Assembly: GCA_030147325.1 (NCBI GenBank)
Contig: JASLAA010000104.1
Location: forward strand, 1-6,678
Reading direction: 5' to 3'
Source of the DNA: Arthrobacter sp.
Lineage (GTDB): Bacteria > Actinomycetota > Actinomycetes > Actinomycetales > Micrococcaceae
DNA: 6,678 bases
The notes under the pieces are model-generated. The model saw only the letters and a program-made list of their open reading frames with translations. It was not told the origin of the DNA and did not search any database. The first letter of the stretch is position 1; every line of letters begins with the position of its first letter. Below are positions 5,431-6,678 of this stretch, piece by piece. A program made the translations under genes and the position numbers.

Positions 5431-6275
5431 CAGCGCAGGCTCCCGTCATTCGGGAGGGTGCCGACGGGAGGGGTTCCCGGCGGGATGGTGGGGTAATCGT
5501 CAGCGGGATCGACGAAGGCCGGGCTGGACTCGGCGACATGCTGTCCGCGCGTGGTCTCGCCGAAGCCCGCGGAGGCGGGGGTGCCGCTGTAGGCGTCCGA
5601 GCCCACTTCCGTGTAGCCGGAGTAGGTACCGGTGGTCGAGGTACCGGTGGAAGCCGCGCCCTGGTTGTTACCGGGGGTGCTGTCCGAACCGGGGTTGCCC
5701 GTGAGGCCGCGGGTCAGGCGACCGACGACGAGGCCGGCGCCCGCGGCGATGGCGAGGAAGGTGCCGGGCTTGCGGCGGGCGTAGGACTTGACGTCCTCGA
5801 GGATGTCCGATGCGTCGCGGCCCTCGAGCCAGCCGGCGGCGGACCCGGTGCGCTGCGAGGCCTGCTGGACGAGGCTGGAGACGGTGTGGTTGTCCGACTT
5901 CTCGGCCATCGACTTCAGTTCGTCCGCGATGGCGCGGATACCCTCGGTGAGCTTCTGCTGCTGCGATCCGGCCTGGCTCTTGACCTCGGAGGTCACCGTG
6001 CCGAGCAGGTTCTTCGCCTGCGAGCCCGCCTCGGCGGCCACGCTCTTCGCCTCGGAGGCGGCGGTGCCGGCCACGTTCTTGGCGGCGTCCTTGCTCTCCT
6101 GGCCGACCTGCTTGGCCTGATCCTTCGCAACGGAGGTCTTCGAATCAGCGGAACCGGAGTTGCCGCCGGTGGTTCCCGTGGTGCCGACCTCGGTTGCCCC
6201 GAGGTTCGAAGTGGACGACTCGTTGCCGGTCGTGGAGGGGACCAGGGGATCCTGCGGCCAATTCTGCGTAGTCAT
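5430..6275 (-). CDS. LEA-like low-complexity protein with one membrane segment, first gene of the DUF3618 operon
   Basis: A 281-residue protein resembling those loosely annotated as nutrient-deprivation-induced; the function is unknown. Residues 1-45 are Ser/Thr/Gly-rich and disordered. Residues about 46-125 are a long Ala/Lys/Glu/Gln amphipathic helix (VAKDQAKQVGQESKDAAKNV, continuing ASEAKSVAAEAGSQAKNLL) of LEA or apolipoprotein-like character. Residues about 126-168 are a conserved-looking patch (VSSLVQQASQRTGSAAGWLE, then GRDASDILEDVKSYARRKPG). A hydrophobic helix lies at about 171-185 (GTFLAIAAGAGLVVG). Residues 192-281 are a Gly/Ser/Thr/Pro-rich tail. The ATG at 6275 follows TTAGGAAG on the minus strand; the longer frame to 6365 lacks a ribosome site. 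The gene lies at the head of an overlapping three-gene operon and is divergent from Mn catalase across a 280-base region holding two operator-like dyads. Confidence 0.87.
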   Translation of the reverse strand: MTTQNWPQDPLVPSTTGNESSTSNLGATEVGTTGTTGGNSGSADSKTSVAKDQAKQVGQESKDAAKNVAGTAASEAKSVAAEAGSQAKNLLGTVTSEVKSQAGSQQQKLTEGIRAIADELKSMAEKSDNHTVSSLVQQASQRTGSAAGWLEGRDASDILEDVKSYARRKPGTFLAIAAGAGLVVGRLTRGLTGNPGSDSTPGNNQGAASTGTSTTGTYSGYTEVGSDAYSGTPASAGFGETTRGQHVAESSPAFVDPADDYPTIPPGTPPVGTLPNDGSLR

Positions 6276-6371
6276 GGTTCTTCCTAACGTTGATATTGCC
6301 GTTATAGCGGACGCTCCAGCGTGTTCCCGATGCGATGGTGCGGCATCCCATGCTGGCCGTATCACTGAAGC

Positions 6372-6383
6372 TAAGCATGCTTA
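6372..6383. promoter_or_regulatory. Perfect 12-bp operator-like palindrome, proximal to the DUF3618 operon
   Basis: TAAGCATGCTTA is a perfect palindrome in the AT-rich centre of the divergent region, 97 bases upstream of the ATG at 6275. On the minus strand a candidate -35 TTGCAT lies 9 bases before it and a poor -10 (TTAGCT) overlaps its end, so the site would fall in the promoter core. Of the six related sites it is the closest to ideal symmetry. Confidence 0.65.
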
Positions 6384-6428
6384 CATTCATTCATGCAAGC
6401 TCTTTTCCCAGATTCCGCAACTTCTAAA

Positions 6429-6440
6429 TAAGTAGACTTA
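6429..6440. promoter_or_regulatory. Operator-like 12-bp dyad, proximal to Mn catalase
   Basis: TAAGTAGACTTA has the same TAAG-N4-CTTA arms, 57 bp centre to centre from the 6372-6383 palindrome and 116 bases upstream of the catalase GTG. A possible catalase promoter (TAGACT 6433-6438, TAGAGG 6458-6463, 19-base spacer) would overlap it, but that is weak. The same TAGAGG hexamer is the proposed -10 of the PRC-barrel gene. Confidence 0.6.
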
Positions 6441-6542
6441 GTACCTTTTGGAGATCCTAGAGGCGCCCCTACCGTCGAAGCAACGCAACCTCCTGCGGCC
6501 GCTTCCAGAAGGAGCGGGTCCAAGCCCGGGGGGTCGACGTGG

Positions 6543-6550
6543 GGAGGAGA
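6543..6550 (+). promoter_or_regulatory. Ribosome binding site of the Mn catalase gene
   Basis: GGAGGAGA lies 5 bases before the GTG at 6556. It fixes the start of a gene whose first codon would otherwise be easy to miss. Confidence 0.75.
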
Positions 6551-6555
6551 CACCC

Positions 6556-6678
6556 GTGTTTTTCCATAAGCAGGAGCTCCAGTACAAGGCGACCCCGGAC
6601 AAGCCGGATGCGATCTATGCGCGGAAGTTGCAGGAGGTGCTCGGCGGACAGTACGGCGAGATCACCGTGGCGCTGCAG
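6556..6678 (+). CDS. Manganese-containing catalase, N-terminal part (truncated by window edge)
   Basis: The first 41 codons are visible and open to the window end. They read (V/M)FFHKQELQYKATPDKPDAI, then YARKLQEVLGGQYGEITVAL and Gln. The MFxHxKxLQY opening, the PDPxYAxxLQE helix and the GGxxGExxxxxQ segment are typical of dinuclear manganese catalases. In those, the Glu of the GGQYGE segment (visible residue 35) is in the first metal-ligand helix. The enzyme breaks down hydrogen peroxide in the cytoplasm without haem. The start is GTG with a strong ribosome site. The gene is divergent from the DUF3618 operon and shares its operator-bearing promoter region, which suggests co-regulation. Active-site completeness cannot be judged because most of the protein lies beyond the window. 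Confidence 0.88.
   Translation, partial: MFFHKQELQYKATPDKPDAIYARKLQEVLGGQYGEITVALQ

Noticed and set aside
5388..6287. 299-codon + strand open frame
   Set aside because: Gly/Arg/Ala-rich shadow of the first operon gene; no domain and no ribosome site.
1..6678. CRISPR array, tRNA/rRNA gene or insertion sequence
   Set aside because: No regularly spaced direct repeats, no tRNA cloverleaf or rRNA sequence noticed by eye, and no transposase or terminal inverted repeats found.

Overview
The window looks like chromosomal DNA from a high-GC actinobacterium. The replicative helicase fragment, the strong G/C third-position bias (which produces many long antisense shadow frames) and the stress-protein families point to the Micrococcaceae, Arthrobacter-like. 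This placement is a judgement from memory of those families, not from a search.

Layout, left to right. The 3' part of dnaB (+) enters from the left edge and ends at 1201. It overlaps tail to tail by 4 bases with a convergent MarR/SlyA-type regulator (-, 1198-1620). After an AT-rich promoter region and a hairpin terminator comes a PRC-barrel/DUF2382 (YsnF/AvaK-like) stress protein (-, 1831-2706). A roughly 310-base gap follows. Next is a two-gene + strand unit: an unrecognised 118-residue protein with a helix-turn-helix-like segment (3146-3502), overlapped by a cysteine hydrolase of the isochorismatase family (3489-4082). Three strong stem-loops in tandem (4131-4273) separate this unit from a convergent, tightly coupled three-gene - strand operon. 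That operon reads 6275 to 4286: a low-complexity, LEA-like protein with one membrane segment; a two-helix membrane protein of the actinobacterial holin-X/phage-holin-3_6 type; and a DUF3618 protein with 11-residue LEA-like repeats. Divergent from it, the first 41 codons of a manganese catalase run off the right edge (6556-6678).

The unifying observation is an AT-rich 12-bp dyad close to TAAG(C/T)A-NNCTTA. It occurs in three promoter regions, always as a pair: upstream of the MarR gene (1667-1682 and 1705-1716), of the PRC-barrel gene (2798-2809 and 2821-2832), and between the DUF3618 operon and the Mn catalase (6372-6383 and 6429-6440). I find no exact TAAG-N4-CTTA inside any gene. The symmetry, length and composition resemble operators of the MarR/SlyA family. 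The simplest model is that the MarR protein represses itself and a local stress regulon (envelope, desiccation and peroxide protection). This is inference, but easily tested.
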